From the NCBI GenBank assembly GCA_013397865.1, contig VZTI01002652.1:1513623-1577622 (forward strand): a stretch of DNA of 64,000 nt. Direction: 5' to 3'. This document shows, in pieces, positions 27,801-40,200 of the stretch (position 1 is its first letter; every line of letters begins with the position of its first letter). This stretch comes from Struthidea cinerea (lineage: Eukaryota; Chordata; Aves; Passeriformes; Corcoracidae). The notes under the pieces are model-generated. The model did not search any database and was not told where the DNA came from. It worked only from the letters and a program-made list of their open reading frames with translations. The translations under genes and the position numbers were made by a program.

Positions 27801-30800
27801 TATGGTTTATTGAACACTTAACTGCATTTTGCTTTTTTTCTTCTCCTCCTCTAAACAAATTAATTTCCATTTCTTAGGATTCGTTAGTCAGCATTAGCAT
27901 AATGTCACTGAGCCTCAAAACGATCATCAGGAGGAACAGGTGGCATCAACTGATCATTTGTACAAATCAGTGCAACACCAATCTACCATAAAGCACGTCA
28001 CAAGAATTTATAATATGAAACAGAACACCAAGTCCAGAAGTATCTCTATATTTTAACCACAGGTATAACCCTTGGGCAGGGATTTTTTTACCTCACTTTG
28101 AAAAACAGCAGCATTGAGTTTGTGTTAGTGTGCTACCTTCACTGTATGAGCAACCATGGAGTAAAGAGCACAAGACTCACTGGGCCAGACAAAGTACAGT
28201 TTTGCAGCCTGGCGGTTAGGGCATTTCAGGAATAAGAGGCTTATGCATCCTTAGGGTTACATATTTTGCAGGAGGTGAAGCTTATTTTTCACTAACTTAG
28301 TTTCAAATTTTGTTTCAAATTTCAGTCCAAACAGTTACCTAAACAGGAGGAGTTTCTTTACCTGACCTCTTTGTCCAGTACAGCAGTTCTGAATGGTACA
28401 ATGCAACCAGTCACCTTTTTGCTTCTAAAATGTACATACATATGGTACCTGCAATTTGTCGTGCATATTTTTTTTTCCAAAATTTGAGGGGAAGAGGCAT
28501 ACATTTATTTCTTGAGTTTCCACAAATAATTGCTTTGTTGAAAAAACTCACAGTCAGCACACACCTGAAGCTGTGACTTCAACTGAAACATGATAACTGA
28601 AATGCTGTTTCTCTCCCTGGATTTTCACTCTTCTAGGTTTCCACAGTCTCTCTTCTCCAATGAAACCAAAATCCCTGTAGTTTCTTTGCAGCATTTAATA
28701 CAGTTTACTTAAATTTCACATCCACCAGGAAACCCTGGAAAGCCATATGACAGCTTCAACTAAATTCAAAATACAGTAGTTTTCTAGCAAGCCTTGATGA
28801 TAATACTCATAACACACTTGCTTTTTACTCATTTCTTCAATAATTCAAGAAATTTCTCTCAACTCAAACTCTACCTGATCCTAGGTCCCACAACCAAGAA
28901 GGCCAGATTCTTCAGTAGGAAGGTAAAATGTCCAGCTCCCCTTTCTCTTTGGTAAAGCCAAATGTATTACTCATCTCCTGCCTCCAGCATAGGCTCTTCT
29001 GCCTTTAAAAGCAGCTACGTTATGTCTCTAAGAAAAGAGAAATTCTTCTTCCTTCCTGAAAATTCATACAGCTTAAGTCAGAGTCATCTGTTAGCATTCA
29101 CGAATGACCTGAAGTAAATACAGCAACATAGAAAGAGAACATGTTTATTGTGACAACCTCTTTGAAAGCCATTCAACTCTCAGTCTGTCCTCACTGCTAT
29201 TTTCGGCCCATTTCCAAACAGTTCAGTCCCTCCCTCTTCCAGGAGACTGTACTCCCTATTACAGCTCCCACAATCAATCTTGCAAGCGGTTTTGACCAAT
29301 GTAAGCAAAATCCCTCACTGGGCAGTTAAAAGAATCTGCTTCCAAAGAACTAGGTACTGCAGATGAACCCTGGCCATTTCTATACAAGAATGATTTCACT
29401 AATAGCATTTTATCCATGTTACTGACAAACAAGACTTGAACCTAATGGCACATGAACCAAAAGTGAAAAATCTGCTAATTAAATTGCCCTTATATGAATT
29501 ATAACAAGGTAAGAGATTCAATGTGGATTACAACACATACTCCGTGCCCTGTACATACCAAACACCTGCATTCTCAAACTATTCAGTAAGTTTTACACCA
29601 ACAAAATACAACTAATTAAATTTTGCCTTCTCCCATCAGGCAGAAAAGATGGCTCAAGTCACCATTACTTAAGGTTTTTCATTCACTGCTAGCAAATATG
29701 CAGTGCCAGAACATGCATTACTGCCCAGCTGACTTAAGCAGGCTCAGAACAAACTTGATGAGCAGGCAAACTTAGTAACACCTAAGGAAAAATAACATTA
29801 AGAACAGGATATAGTCACCAATTTTCAGGCATTTTCTGTAAAAAAATGGAATTCTTTGACAGATGATGATGATATGTTAGATTTACATCCTGCTAAGTTA
29901 TTGATCTCTCACTCTGAAACCACAGGTGGTTTCCATTTACATAAATGTTCCTCTTAAACATAGATTAAGTCCCACATGATGTCTCTCAGAAAGTCCCACG
30001 GCTGATCTGGTTTCTACAAAACGCTTTCCAGCAACTGATTACATAATTTTGACTTTAAAACTTTACCACGTATCTGAGTATGCTATCCTACAATGAGTTC
30101 AAGGGAACTTTCATTTAATATTGCTGAATTTCATGATCTAGACAGCAATGGGACTAACTCAGATTTAGTACAGTAACCATCACTTGAGCACTAAAGATCT
30201 GAATTAATGAATTTTACCATCTGCAATGCAAAAAAACAAATCAAAGCAATCTACTGACAAAAAGAGATCCTGAAGTATAATGGACAGTGCTAGAGTTGAA
30301 GAGGGGTAGTTGAAATTTAGATATTATCCTCCTTCGAGATAACCAAAATTGCTTTAAAATTTTAAGTTTGAAAAGGACATCCAAGATAGATTAGAAACAG
30401 TCTGGGTGAAATAGAAATGTTTGTGGTTGCAATAAGCTTTGTGCTTGTAAATGCATGTGTGCAAGGCAACTCACAGGTGCAAACAAGGAATGAAACAAAT
30501 ACTGACAACTTTTTAAGTAGTTTGATTCATCCTCTCTTGACTCACTCCTGCTTATAACCTCATTTGATTTTAAGCAAGGGAAGAAGCAGAACACAAGACT
30601 TTAAAATCACCTTTTTTATTAATATTTTCAGACAGGTTGATTCCTATCAGCCAATGCAGTCTTTGGGTGTAATTACCTACAGTTAGGCTGTAGGTGAATT
30701 ACCTTAGGCTTACTGTGCTTCTTCCTGAACACTTCTTTTAGTTAGTCATGTAGCTTAAAGTAGAAAAAATGCAAATAATTGTGGTGAGGAGATTATTGGG

Positions 30801-33800
30801 GCACAAAATAAATCAAATAAAGAGGAAATTGCAGTTTCCTCCACCACCTCAGTGAAAATCATTGTGAGGCTGGACTCCAGTGTCACCTGAGGCACACCTC
30901 CTGGTCAGGCACAGCACACTACAGCTGTGGCAATAGGCAGGCGGGCATATGGGCTAAGAGTGGCAGGTACATGTACCCAGAGGCTTTCAAGCTATTTGTG
31001 AGTTAGGACACAAATCACTGTTCAAATTACATGAGTTTGACATACTTACACTAAAAAAATATTTTTAAGTTTTAGGTGATTAAGCAGCACTTTAATTAAA
31101 TTTAGAACAAAAATACACAAGAAAATAGCTTCATTAAAGCTTTTATTAAGTTACTAAAACTTCTTCAGTTGCACTATACACACAGCTCTTTTTTTTGTGA
31201 GATACCCATCACTCCTAAACACATGACATCCCATAAAATATTAACTGCAGTTAATAGAGCAACTGTTTCTGGCTTCCATGTCATAATTTTCATGTCAGGA
31301 GCTATTTGTTGAGATGAAAAACATCTCTTTCCCATTACAGAATTAGCAGACCTCATCCTCTGCTACCTACTTAGGATTCATAAATTAGGTGGGGGGGAAA
31401 TACACCTTTCTGCTTTTGTTCCAGCTGAAGTGAATCAGTCTACAGAAAATACCCTCTTTCCAATTACTAAACTGGAACTAATCCAATCATTAGTCTGTAA
31501 AACCTTGCCTGAAAGTACCTATACTGGGGGAACAGGGGAAGGAGAACAACAAAATAAAAAAATCAACCCTCTCCTTTCTGAAAAAGCTACACATGGGCAC
31601 AATGTAACAAATGAGTTTTCACTTAATATTGTATGAAATTTAAAACAAACAAATAAATCATTTAAATACATACATTAAGTTAGTAACATAATATAAACAA
31701 ATACCTTAAAATAACAAGCATTCAGAATTGTGTTTAATATATTAAGATTTCTTCTTTTTTTTCAGTATCCACAGCTTCATTCACACCAAAAAGCAAGCAG
31801 TAGTAACACTAAAGCTCAAAGAAATCATCTATATCATTTGGCAACAACACAGCAGTTTTTACTGTAAGTTCTTAGAGCCCACCTTCTGTGTACAGTCTAT
31901 ATCACCCAACTTATTTACTGTCAACAGTCACACACATCCCACTGCTGCAGAAAGGAAAAAAAAGCACAGGTTACAAGTTCTGCCAGTGTACCTTAAACTA
32001 TTAAGTACAGATTTACCTGTAGGTAATAGTCTCTAAATTGTTGCCTATGTGATTTCATTTACATTTCCAATTAATATCAGTCAGCTTTCAGCACGGCTTA
32101 ACAAGTAACAGCACACCAGTCCCAAGGAAGCTGAGGCCCTCCTCTTTTGGAGAGAGGAATGGATCTTCAAGCAACAAACAGTACCTGAAGATCCCAACTC
32201 TTCCTCCAATGGCAGAACAGCCACTAACTCCTACCAGCAATGCCCCTGGCAATAGAGTCAGTCTCGTGCAGCAGAGCAATCCCAGCTCAGTGGGACAGAC
32301 AGCAACTGCCAGCCCAGCCCTGTCCCTCTCCCCTGCCCTGGCTCACAGCAGGCACCAAGGCAAGATCACTTTGTACTGTCATACTTTATTTCAGTTAAGA
32401 CAAAGTCACCCCTTTTTTCTCTTCCCCATCTCCCAACAATGACTGCAGTTATGTGAAGACTAAATGTAACATATGGGAAATAAAAACGCAAATGCTTTAG
32501 ATTTTGAAAGACAAAATCTTGAGGCTAGACGAGAGTACAATTTAAAGAGAATTCACTGTTTATAAAACATTCTGTGTGCACAGATGGATTACATCTACTA
32601 AGCCAAACAAGTAGAAAATTACCACAAAATGTATTACATAAAGATGAAGAACAAAATCAAGACTATACAGAGAAATTAAGACATTTAAATTACAATTCAG
32701 TAGCATATCTTTGTGACTACAGCCTTCTTTTCCTGAGTTAGTCTCAGGCAGACAAGCACAAACAGCCCAATAAGTTACTTCAGTCTACTGTCCTACTGGA
32801 TTATCATTAATTCTCTCTGCTTTATTACTGTTACAGTGAAATACAAAAATCATATAAGCAGCATAAGTGAACTCGGGAGCGTAACTATCCACTAATGCCC
32901 ACATCCATTGTCTTTAAGTAACAAGTGTCTGTAGAAAGTCAAAAGACATTAAAACAAAAGCTGATTATCCATCTTATTATCAAACTCAGTATATTTACTC
33001 AATACAGATTCAGAAAATATACTATTTTCATTAATATTTTAGAGTGATGAGGGGGGAGGGAGGGAAGGAGAATTTGTTAGTCAGAGAACACATACAGATA
33101 TTTACAATCTTAGCACTCCTTGTAAAGATAGATGGCCAAAGACAGGATGAGGGGAGAGGTAATAATCTCTTTGCCACTTCAGCTATTCATTTGGGAGTAG
33201 CCATTCATAGCTAAGTGAGAAGAAAAAGGGATTATTGACATGGCCAAAGCAGCACTAATAATGCAATTTAGAAGAAAATTGTCAACAAAACTTCAAAGTC
33301 ACACCATTATCTCCGCACAGTCAACAGCCCGAAAACTTTGTCTCTAATTCAGTTTCATTTTTAAGATCCATGCTGTAACTATCATGCTTAACACTGACTG
33401 GAGCAGGAAAAACAAGGTAACATGTTAACCTAAACAAACAGCTTCATATTAACGCAGTATTTAAAAACTGCACAGCAGTTACTGATTGAAACAGCTTGTT
33501 TAGACCTGAAAACTAAGTCAGAAAATGGATTTTTGATTAGCAACTAATAAATCTTTTTTAAGTGTGGGTGAGATCTGGCTCTAAAACTGACGTCCAAAAG
33601 TTAAAAAAAAGCACACGTGCATACTAGTTTGCTCTATGATTTATGTACACTCACTTGATTCAAGATACCTCAGCAAGTAACTGCACACTGAAATTAATGA
33701 GTCACAAGTTCCTATTTAAGTTTCTGTTTTCTGGAAGCACCTTAAATTTTGCTGTTCAAGCAAAAAAAAAAAAAAAGTTCCCACACTGAACATACAGAGC

Positions 33801-34441
33801 AGATTACAGACACAGTCAACCGCAAAAAAATTGATGTGATAAAATTAATACACTCCTAAAATAACAAAAGAATCAGGAGAGATGTAGTGTAGGAATATCC
33901 TTGACTATACCACAGAACAAGCAGCAGAGCCTATTAAAAGGAGAGAAAATCGGGGGCAAAAAAGACTGCCCATAAAACTTATTGCCACATAACTGAGGAT
34001 GCAGGGATAATGACAGATATTTGTTTAGCTCCCTACAGCGCATACAATATTCTGAATGATACAAAGTATAGGGTGGAAATCTCACAAATTAGCAACCTTA
34101 GATACGTTAGGTATGTCCACTACTGTTCATTTTCCAAACCTCTTCAAAAGATCCTCCAAGTCACCTGGGAGCAACCATCTTCAAAGACAGGAACACCAAG
34201 CACCAAATGGTGCTGAGCAATGACTGACAGCTCCTACATTTATCATTCTCATACAATAAAGGTCATACTGGGGGCATGGGAAAGGTATAATCCAGGTTGA
34301 CATACAATTTCACATTCTAAAACAGATGTCAATAACAAACTTCTCGACATTACATTTGCATTAAACTTTTATGAAAAGTTTTGGTTCACTAATACTACTT
34401 CAGCTGCCTAACTGAAGAAAAATATTAAGAATTTGAGTTAC
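24813..34441 (-). other. OLA1: OLA1 intron between coding exons 2 and 3
   Basis: This 9.6-kb intron starts with GTAACT at 34441 and ends with TTTCAG at 24813. Open frames of 60-139 codons on both strands (for example 27315-27734 plus and 25642-25965 plus) lack any family resemblance and overlap one another, so I treat them as chance. A moderately GC-richer patch lies at 32090-32400. The one structured element I can see is the hairpin at 30669-30702. No CR1 copy is evident. Confidence 0.85.
30669..30702. repeat. Short near-perfect inverted repeat (hairpin)
   Basis: The left arm gtaattacctacag (30669-30682) and the right arm ctgtaggtgaattac (30688-30702) are reverse complements except for one bulged base. 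They are separated by a 5-base loop, ttagg. The element lies inside an OLA1 intron and would fold in the pre-mRNA as well as in DNA. It is too short for a pre-microRNA, and pairing beyond the arms is weak. Confidence 0.8.
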
Positions 34442-34585
34442 CTTGGAGGTTTGTGATACTGGCATAGGAAGTCAAATCTGTCATCTGGCACAGGTACTCG
34501 ACTCTCATTTGGATCGATAGTACAGAAAGGAAAATTTTCTGCTGCCGCTTGACTCTTCGTTAACACATTGAAAAATGTTGATTTC
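34442..34585 (-). CDS. OLA1: OLA1 second coding exon (residues 34-82)
   Basis: This 144-base exon of Obg-like ATPase 1 completes G34 with its first base and then supplies K35, S36 and T37 of the ATP-binding P-loop. It continues through the switch I/G2 region (FCTIDPNESRVPVPD, with T56) to the HKPP residues near position 81. The acceptor is TATAG|G, and the donor is CCAAG|GTAACT with GT at 34441-34440. Phases fit exactly: the preceding exon leaves two bases and this one leaves two (AG). The peptide closely matches vertebrate OLA1. Relative to the human protein as I recall it, it carries small changes such as T-K-S-Q-A-A-A and P-D-D-R; these are conservative and outside the catalytic motifs. 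It is separated from the start exon by a 1,686-base intron. Confidence 0.96.
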
Positions 34586-36271
34586 CTATAAATGAAATAC
34601 ACACATTCTTAAAGTAGTTCAGGTCAGAAGCATTTAAAAATACTGGATAAAACCATATCTTATTCTAACCCAAAGTGATACCGAGCTTTCCCTTTACTTC
34701 AACAGCAGTGACCATCCCCCAATTATAGCAGAAGACACACGTATCTGTAATGCCCCACTGAAACCCAATGATGTTACCTCTCTTCCCTACCCTTTAAAAT
34801 TCCCCTAAGTACATATATTGCACACACATATTAGCAAAAAAAAATTAAGGCAAAAGCAACGCACAGCCCTACTGGCCATTTCTCGTTTTCCTCAGGTACC
34901 GTGAGACACCCATAAGGATGCTTGAAACTTTTCTTTGAACTAGCTTTGCCGTGACTCACCCTTCCCACAAGTGTATTGTTCCTTCAGATTTATTTACATT
35001 GTAACACAATTTCAGTATCTAAGCAATAAAAGTCAACAATGAAAAGAGAAAAAAAGCGGCACAGAAAGCAAACCACATCAGTTAATCAATTACAAGTAAT
35101 CGTTTGTTCATATGAAGATACAGTTGTACCTTACCAAACTATTTTCATCCTCGTTAAATATCAGTGGAAAAAAGCCTACAAGTACGCTATTGGGGAAAAA
35201 AAAAGAACACTTTCCCCTAAACCAAGAGGCAGATTACTTTGCTAGCTGGCATTTGTTATTAACCCAAAAGAGCAATTCTTGATTTATTAACTCCCAAATC
35301 TTCTACCATAAATATTCAGGTTGTTGTGTTTTTCAAAGCAGCTCTGCATACAGCCAACATGCTCAAAAGTCACAAACAATTTTCTTTGAAAGTTACATCA
35401 TAACGTAACTGAAAATGCTATTTATCCCCATTGACATGCAGTACAATGCTACAGCTAATTATTTCCTTTATGGAGTACATCTTAGCTACACCCTGAAAAA
35501 TGAAATAAATTATAATGAAGACATAAGAAAGCAATGCTTCCAGCTTTAAGACATGCACAAAGTTTTGTCCCCTAATTTGTTAATGATTTAAAGTTTGAGA
35601 ATGCTGAGACCTTCTCTTAGTAAAAAGGATACATGAATTAATACCAAAAGGTTTCACATGTATATCCTCCAGGCAATCAATTCATTTCAAGTACAGCTCC
35701 TGTGAGGAGCCATAACAACTACAGATGACAAGCATGACAGAAATCAATGATTAACGTTTCATCATCTCTTCCAAACTGTCACTTAGGCTTGTCTCACTAC
35801 AAACTCTGAAGAAGTTTCAAGAAAGAAAGTCCTCTTCACTACCAATGACACGGAATAATTAACCCCTTCCTGTGCACATCATCCCAAAATATAAAGGAAT
35901 TTGTTGTGCACGTGTGCCTACGTATTTGCATGAAAACATGCACTACGCAAACACAACAGTGGAAGTAAGGAAATACAAAGGACATACTGTTTTATGAAAC
36001 TCAGCAATTACGAAGACTTTTCCTTTCTCTCCCCCCGTCCTATTATCTTGTCCAGACTCGTACACACCTGCCTATCGCTGCCAGTTTTGCGTCGCTCCAC
36101 CTGCAAGTAGTTCCAGCTAAAGATAGAAGTCCATCACCGAGCAGTAAGACTTGTGTCCCTCAGCTCGCATCCGCACCTGTCTGCAGCCAGACAGCGCCTC
36201 AGGTCCCTGCCCGGCGCAGGGGCGAACGCGGCGAGAGCGAGGAGCCTCCCTGCCCGTCCCCGAACACCTAC
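34586..36271 (-). other. OLA1: OLA1 intron between coding exons 1 and 2
   Basis: This intron is bounded by a GTAGGT donor at 36271 and a TATAG acceptor at 34586. It interrupts codon 34 inside the P-loop, between G34 and K35. Its upstream 100 bases are part of the GC-rich promoter island; the rest is ordinary AT-rich intronic sequence. I see no RNA gene or repeat in it. Confidence 0.9.
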
Positions 36272-36372
36272 CCCACGTTCGGCAGCCCGACGATCCCGAT
36301 CTTCAGGGACGTCCCGAACCTTCCGATAATCGGGTGCGACTTAACCCCGTCGCCTCCCTTTTTCGGGGGCAT
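36272..36372 (-). CDS. OLA1: OLA1 first coding exon (residues 1-34, start codon)
   Basis: This exon encodes the N-terminus of Obg-like ATPase 1, a cytosolic YchF/OBG-family P-loop NTPase that hydrolyses ATP in preference to GTP. Reading the minus strand from the ATG at 36372 gives 33 residues plus two bases of codon 34. They begin MPPKKGGDGVK and end GIVGLPNV, matching the conserved vertebrate OLA1 start. The P-loop G-x4-G-K-S begins here (G29 to G34); K35 and S36 are in the next exon. The donor is GGG|GTAGGT, with GT at 36271-36270. The bases just before the ATG read as a pyrimidine-rich tract ending TTGCAG, so the ATG probably sits at the very start of an exon and an untranslated first exon lies further upstream in the CpG island. 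That 5' exon is an inference. The frame also stays open upstream, but no other start resembles the family N-terminus. Confidence 0.95.
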
Positions 36373-36574
36373 CTGCAAGCACAGAGGAGGGCACACTGAG
36401 CTCCCCGCGACACCCTGGCGCACCCTCCACGCCCCGTCCCCTCCCGGCACGGCGCAGCGGCCCAGCCGGGGCCTCCGCCTCCAGAAGGCCGAGGAGAGAC
36501 ACCCGCGCGGCGGCGGCCGCCGGGGGCGCGGCGGCGGCCGGGGATGGTGCGGGGCTCCCCGCGGCCGGGGCGGG

Positions 36575-36664
36575 NNNNNNNNNNNNNNNNNNNNNNNNNN
36601 NNNNNNNNNNNNNNNNNNNNNNNNNNNNNNNNNNNNNNNNNNNNNNNNNNNNNNNNNNNNNNNN
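36575..36664. other. Assembly gap inside the OLA1 CpG island
   Basis: There are 90 N bases between G-rich flanks (cggggcggg on the left, gggggcgcc on the right). Extreme GC content is the likely reason, and the OLA1 first exon or transcription start may be hidden here. Confidence 0.95.
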
Positions 36665-36850
36665 GGGGGCGCCGCGAGGGGAAAGGTCGCGCCGGGAGGG
36701 CGGGGGAAGCCCGGCCCCGCCCCGCCGGCGGTGCCCGCACAGCCCCGGCCCGGCACGGCCTGAGCCCGGCCCGCCCGCAGGTAACAGCAGCGGCCACGGC
36801 GGAACGGCCGGGCACCCGCAGTAACGCTGCTCGCAAATGCGGGCGCAAAT

Positions 36851-37210
36851 CACAGAATCAGTGAGGCTGGAAAAGACCTCTGAGATCATCGACTCCAGCT
36901 TATGACCAACCACCTTGTAAACTAGACCATGGAACTGAGTGCCACATCCAGTCTTTCCTTAAACACCTCCGGGGGCGGTGACTCCACCACCTCCTGGGCA
37001 GCCCATTCCAATATCTCACCCTTTCTGTGAATAAATTCCTGCTAATGTCCAGCCTAAACCTCCTCTGGCGCAGCTGAAGAAGACCGTGTCCTCTAATCCG
37101 GTCACTGGGCGCCCGCGAGAAGAGGCTGACCCCCACCAGGCTACAACCTCCTTCCTGGGAGTTGTAGAGAGTGATAAGGTCCCCCGAGCCTCCTCTTCTC
37201 CAGGCTAAGG
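36851..37210 (-). mobile_element. 5'-truncated CR1 non-LTR retrotransposon (3' end)
   Basis: On the minus strand this reads as the well-known avian CR1 3' terminus: the end of the reverse-transcriptase ORF followed by the short 3' tail. The ORF end shows W-R-R-G-G-S-G-D-L-I-T-L-Y, then S-L-F-S-R-A-P-S-D-R-I-R-G-H-G and F-R-L-D-I-S-R-N-L-F. The element terminates at tgattctgtg (36860-36851), equivalent to one unit of the CR1 terminal octamer repeat. It is heavily 5'-truncated, as most CR1 copies are, and carries frameshifts, so it is dead. It is inserted directly upstream of the OLA1 CpG island in the same orientation as OLA1. Its presence is the main sequence evidence for a bird (or other sauropsid) genome. 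The exact 5' breakpoint is uncertain. Confidence 0.9.
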
Positions 37211-40200
37211 TCCTGGTCTTCTGTTTGCCCACCCATCAATCCTGCACCAGAGCAGGAAGCACTGGAAAGGCGAAATACCCAATGCCCAGGGAAGTGCCAT
37301 GTGCTTTTTGAATTCGAAGGAGCACTGATGCTTAGGCACACCACTAGATTTTTGTTCATGCTTATCTAGATAAAGAGGTGCGTGGTCAGGAGGAGATCCT
37401 TGTAAATATATTGTGATTTATTTATAACAATTTACATGGAAAATTAATAAAATAATCTAGGAGTAAAATATAGAGGTCATGAAGAAAAGATGGAACATTC
37501 AGAATCTATGAAAAATTAATTGCAGAATGTTACAGCAGTCAGATCAGGACTCTTCAAAAAAATTAGACAGTTTCTTTAACTCAGACTCTGCTTCTCTGAA
37601 CCACTAAAGACGAGCACCATCAAGTGTTGCCTGCTAAGAAAATTGAAGGAGAGAAGGCAGTAAAAACTATTCTTATAGCATGCCCTATTTTAAGTCCATA
37701 AGATAAAATTCTCAAAACTTGAAAAACACCAGAGCGAAGGAGTCAAGGTGAGAGTATCATCAGATATACATCGTCTCTATCACAGTAAAAGGAATATAAT
37801 ATTGAACTTTTTTTTTTTAAAGAAAGGACACTTCTATTAAGCCTAATTGAAATTATACATAAAAAATGTCTGCTACTACTTTTATATTTCAGTGACATGA
37901 GATTTTTGCAACAATAATATTGAGGAAGAGAATGCTGGATCTTTTCAGACTTTTTCTATTAGTATAGTGATAATAACAGTTCTTGATAGTAATATATTTA
38001 TGTGGTCTTTCTACTGTCTTAAAATCTATCACTATACACTTAAGAGGGAAAAAAGTATATCTAATTCAGATTAAGATACAATTACTTAGCTATTGAATAA
38101 AGCTAATGTATTACTACACCAAACATTCAGTAATATTGAAATTAACAGAAATTATTTATAAATAAATTCAGCACAGCCCCATAATCCTTCACATCCATAA
38201 ATTACAAACTTCAGTAACCAAATTTAGTTTCCTTTACAGGAACAAAATAAAAACACTATAGTTTTCCACCCTTCTAAAGCTCAAGATACTTTACTTGTCC
38301 TGAAAGTAGCGATTTGCAAGACTATTTCACAGCAACAGTACAGGATGGATTTGCCTAGCTCTATTAATAAGGCCACAAACTTTCTGAAAGACTACTTTTC
38401 AAGAGCTTTTCTGCTTATTAAATTTTCCCACAATCCAAACATTTTGTCAGACAATTTTGTTGTCCAATCTGAGGCACAATAGCTCTCAGTAGATAAACTT
38501 CTTGATTGTCTTCTTAAAATAAAATTATTTAACTTACTAGTTTGTAAGCACAATACACGTGTAAGGCATAAGCAGTTTGATACATGAAGTAAAGGAGCGT
38601 ATAAGAGTGTTTGTGTATACATATATACACACAAATAATAAAGCCTACTGTAGGTGTAATTTTCGTTTTAGCTGTTGGGGAAAACAGCTGAACTGGAAGA
38701 GAAAAAGAAATTAAAATCCCTGCCTACTTTTTTTGCTGTACTTCACTGTGACTACATATGGCACCAAAGTCAGAGATGTGTGTACAAAAGTGTGCAAGTT
38801 TGAATATAAGTTTTTAATTTATGCTCTTCATTCAACATACTGTAAGAAAAGCCCCCTTCTCCCCTTCCCTCCCACCCCTCTCCATAGTCCCTATATCTAA
38901 TTTACTGTTAGCATGGCCACTTCACTAAATGCAGATACAGGACTTCAAAGCATTTGATCCCTTCAGCTAGAAATCGACTCATGGCCACGTAACACTTCAT
39001 CTTACATGCTTTTGATTTCAAGTTGCTTTTAAAGTCAAGGTTTGCCTTATTTGGCTGAATGTTTCTATCCAAAACCGTCATAATGGTGAAAACCTCATTT
39101 TAAGCTGGCCTACATAGTTTAAACCATAATCATCTTGACCATATTACATACAAAATGTGTTTTATAAGTTTAACGGAAAAAACCACAAACATCTAGAAAG
39201 CAATCATCTCCATGTCAACTCTCCAGCACTGAAGTACTGCACAAATACAGCTTATTGTACAGCTGGATCATGTGCAGAAGCCAAACAGCCCTGGAGCAAC
39301 TCTACCTGATTAAAAACAATGTTTAAAGGACAGTAATAAAACAAACAGTTTGTTGTTTCTGCCACCAACATAGTCTTTGCTTTCTGCTGCCCAGAACATA
39401 TATTTACAGCAAAGTCACTGTTAACTGCAAAAATAAGTGGTTTTGTAGAACTGAAAGAGTAAAGACAGAGCCCCTGATCCTTGCTGTGACCAGGTAATAT
39501 TCAGTGCAGCCCAGGGGGTGAGAAGAACACAGCTGCTTTTGCACACCCCAGCTCGGAATTACCTGGGTCCCTGCCACTTGAAGGGAGCCAGATGACTCCT
39601 AGTAATAAATACACTTGATACTAAAAAGAAACACTACTCAAGGGCATGGTCTAAACTAAATGGTGTTCATCAAGTTCTGTGAAGTTTAAAGGTAGTCATC
39701 ACACAGCTGAACTATGCTTGAATACAATATTTTTAAACATTATATTTGGTAGGGTTCAATAGCGTTTGTTCTTCTAGCTGTGGATTCAGCTGATTTCATA
39801 GAGAATCTAACCTTGCTCCATTCTTTATACACTTATATTCATAGTCCCCCTTGCATTTTATATTTACGCATTTTCATTCTTTTGTATTGTGATAACTGTC
39901 CTTGTTTTAATGGTATCAGATTGTTAATGGTGTTAGTGCAGCTCCAAAGATGGTCAGGATTGGTGTGGTGGCATAAAGCATCTCTCTCACCCCTTTCTGC
40001 GGTATCCCAGACTTTGTCAGTCTAGAAGCGTCTAGTGCTAGTGCAGAACAGTCTGATTGGCCACATATTATTAATATTTCTAGATCATAAGTCTGGATAT
40101 ATCAGCTGAATTTCATGACTTTAACATGGACAATGTCACTAACAGGCATAATGTATACTGAGATCTTCATAGTGAGAATAGTGAAAGAGATTTGCTCACA

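Larger units (their letters stand above)
36150..36850 (-). promoter_or_regulatory. OLA1: OLA1 CpG-island promoter and 5' UTR region
   Basis: Base composition jumps sharply to GC- and CpG-rich sequence around and upstream of the OLA1 start codon, then falls back to AT-rich DNA on both sides. This is the usual layout of a housekeeping-gene CpG-island promoter. There is no TATA box at a sensible position. The pyrimidine tract and TTGCAG just before the ATG suggest that transcription starts further up, with an untranslated exon spliced to the ATG exon. Part of the island is lost in the N gap, so I cannot place the transcription start or the first donor. Confidence 0.8.

Noticed and set aside
29860..29920. 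Possible C/D-box snoRNA (ATGATGA followed by CTGA) on the plus strand
   Set aside because: It is antisense to the host gene, lacks a terminal stem, and the C-box lies in a simple gat repeat.
35700..35765. Possible minus-strand C-box ATGATGA in the first OLA1 intron
   Set aside because: No D-box CTGA at a suitable distance and no closing stem.
36303..36913. Long frames of 162-190 codons across the N gap at the OLA1 promoter
   Set aside because: They span 90 unknown bases and arise from GC-rich sequence lacking stops. Only the short OLA1 exon within one frame is real.
36900..37359. 110- and 72-codon minus-strand frames
   Set aside because: The first is the decayed reverse-transcriptase end of the CR1 element and the second is its flank; neither is a host gene.
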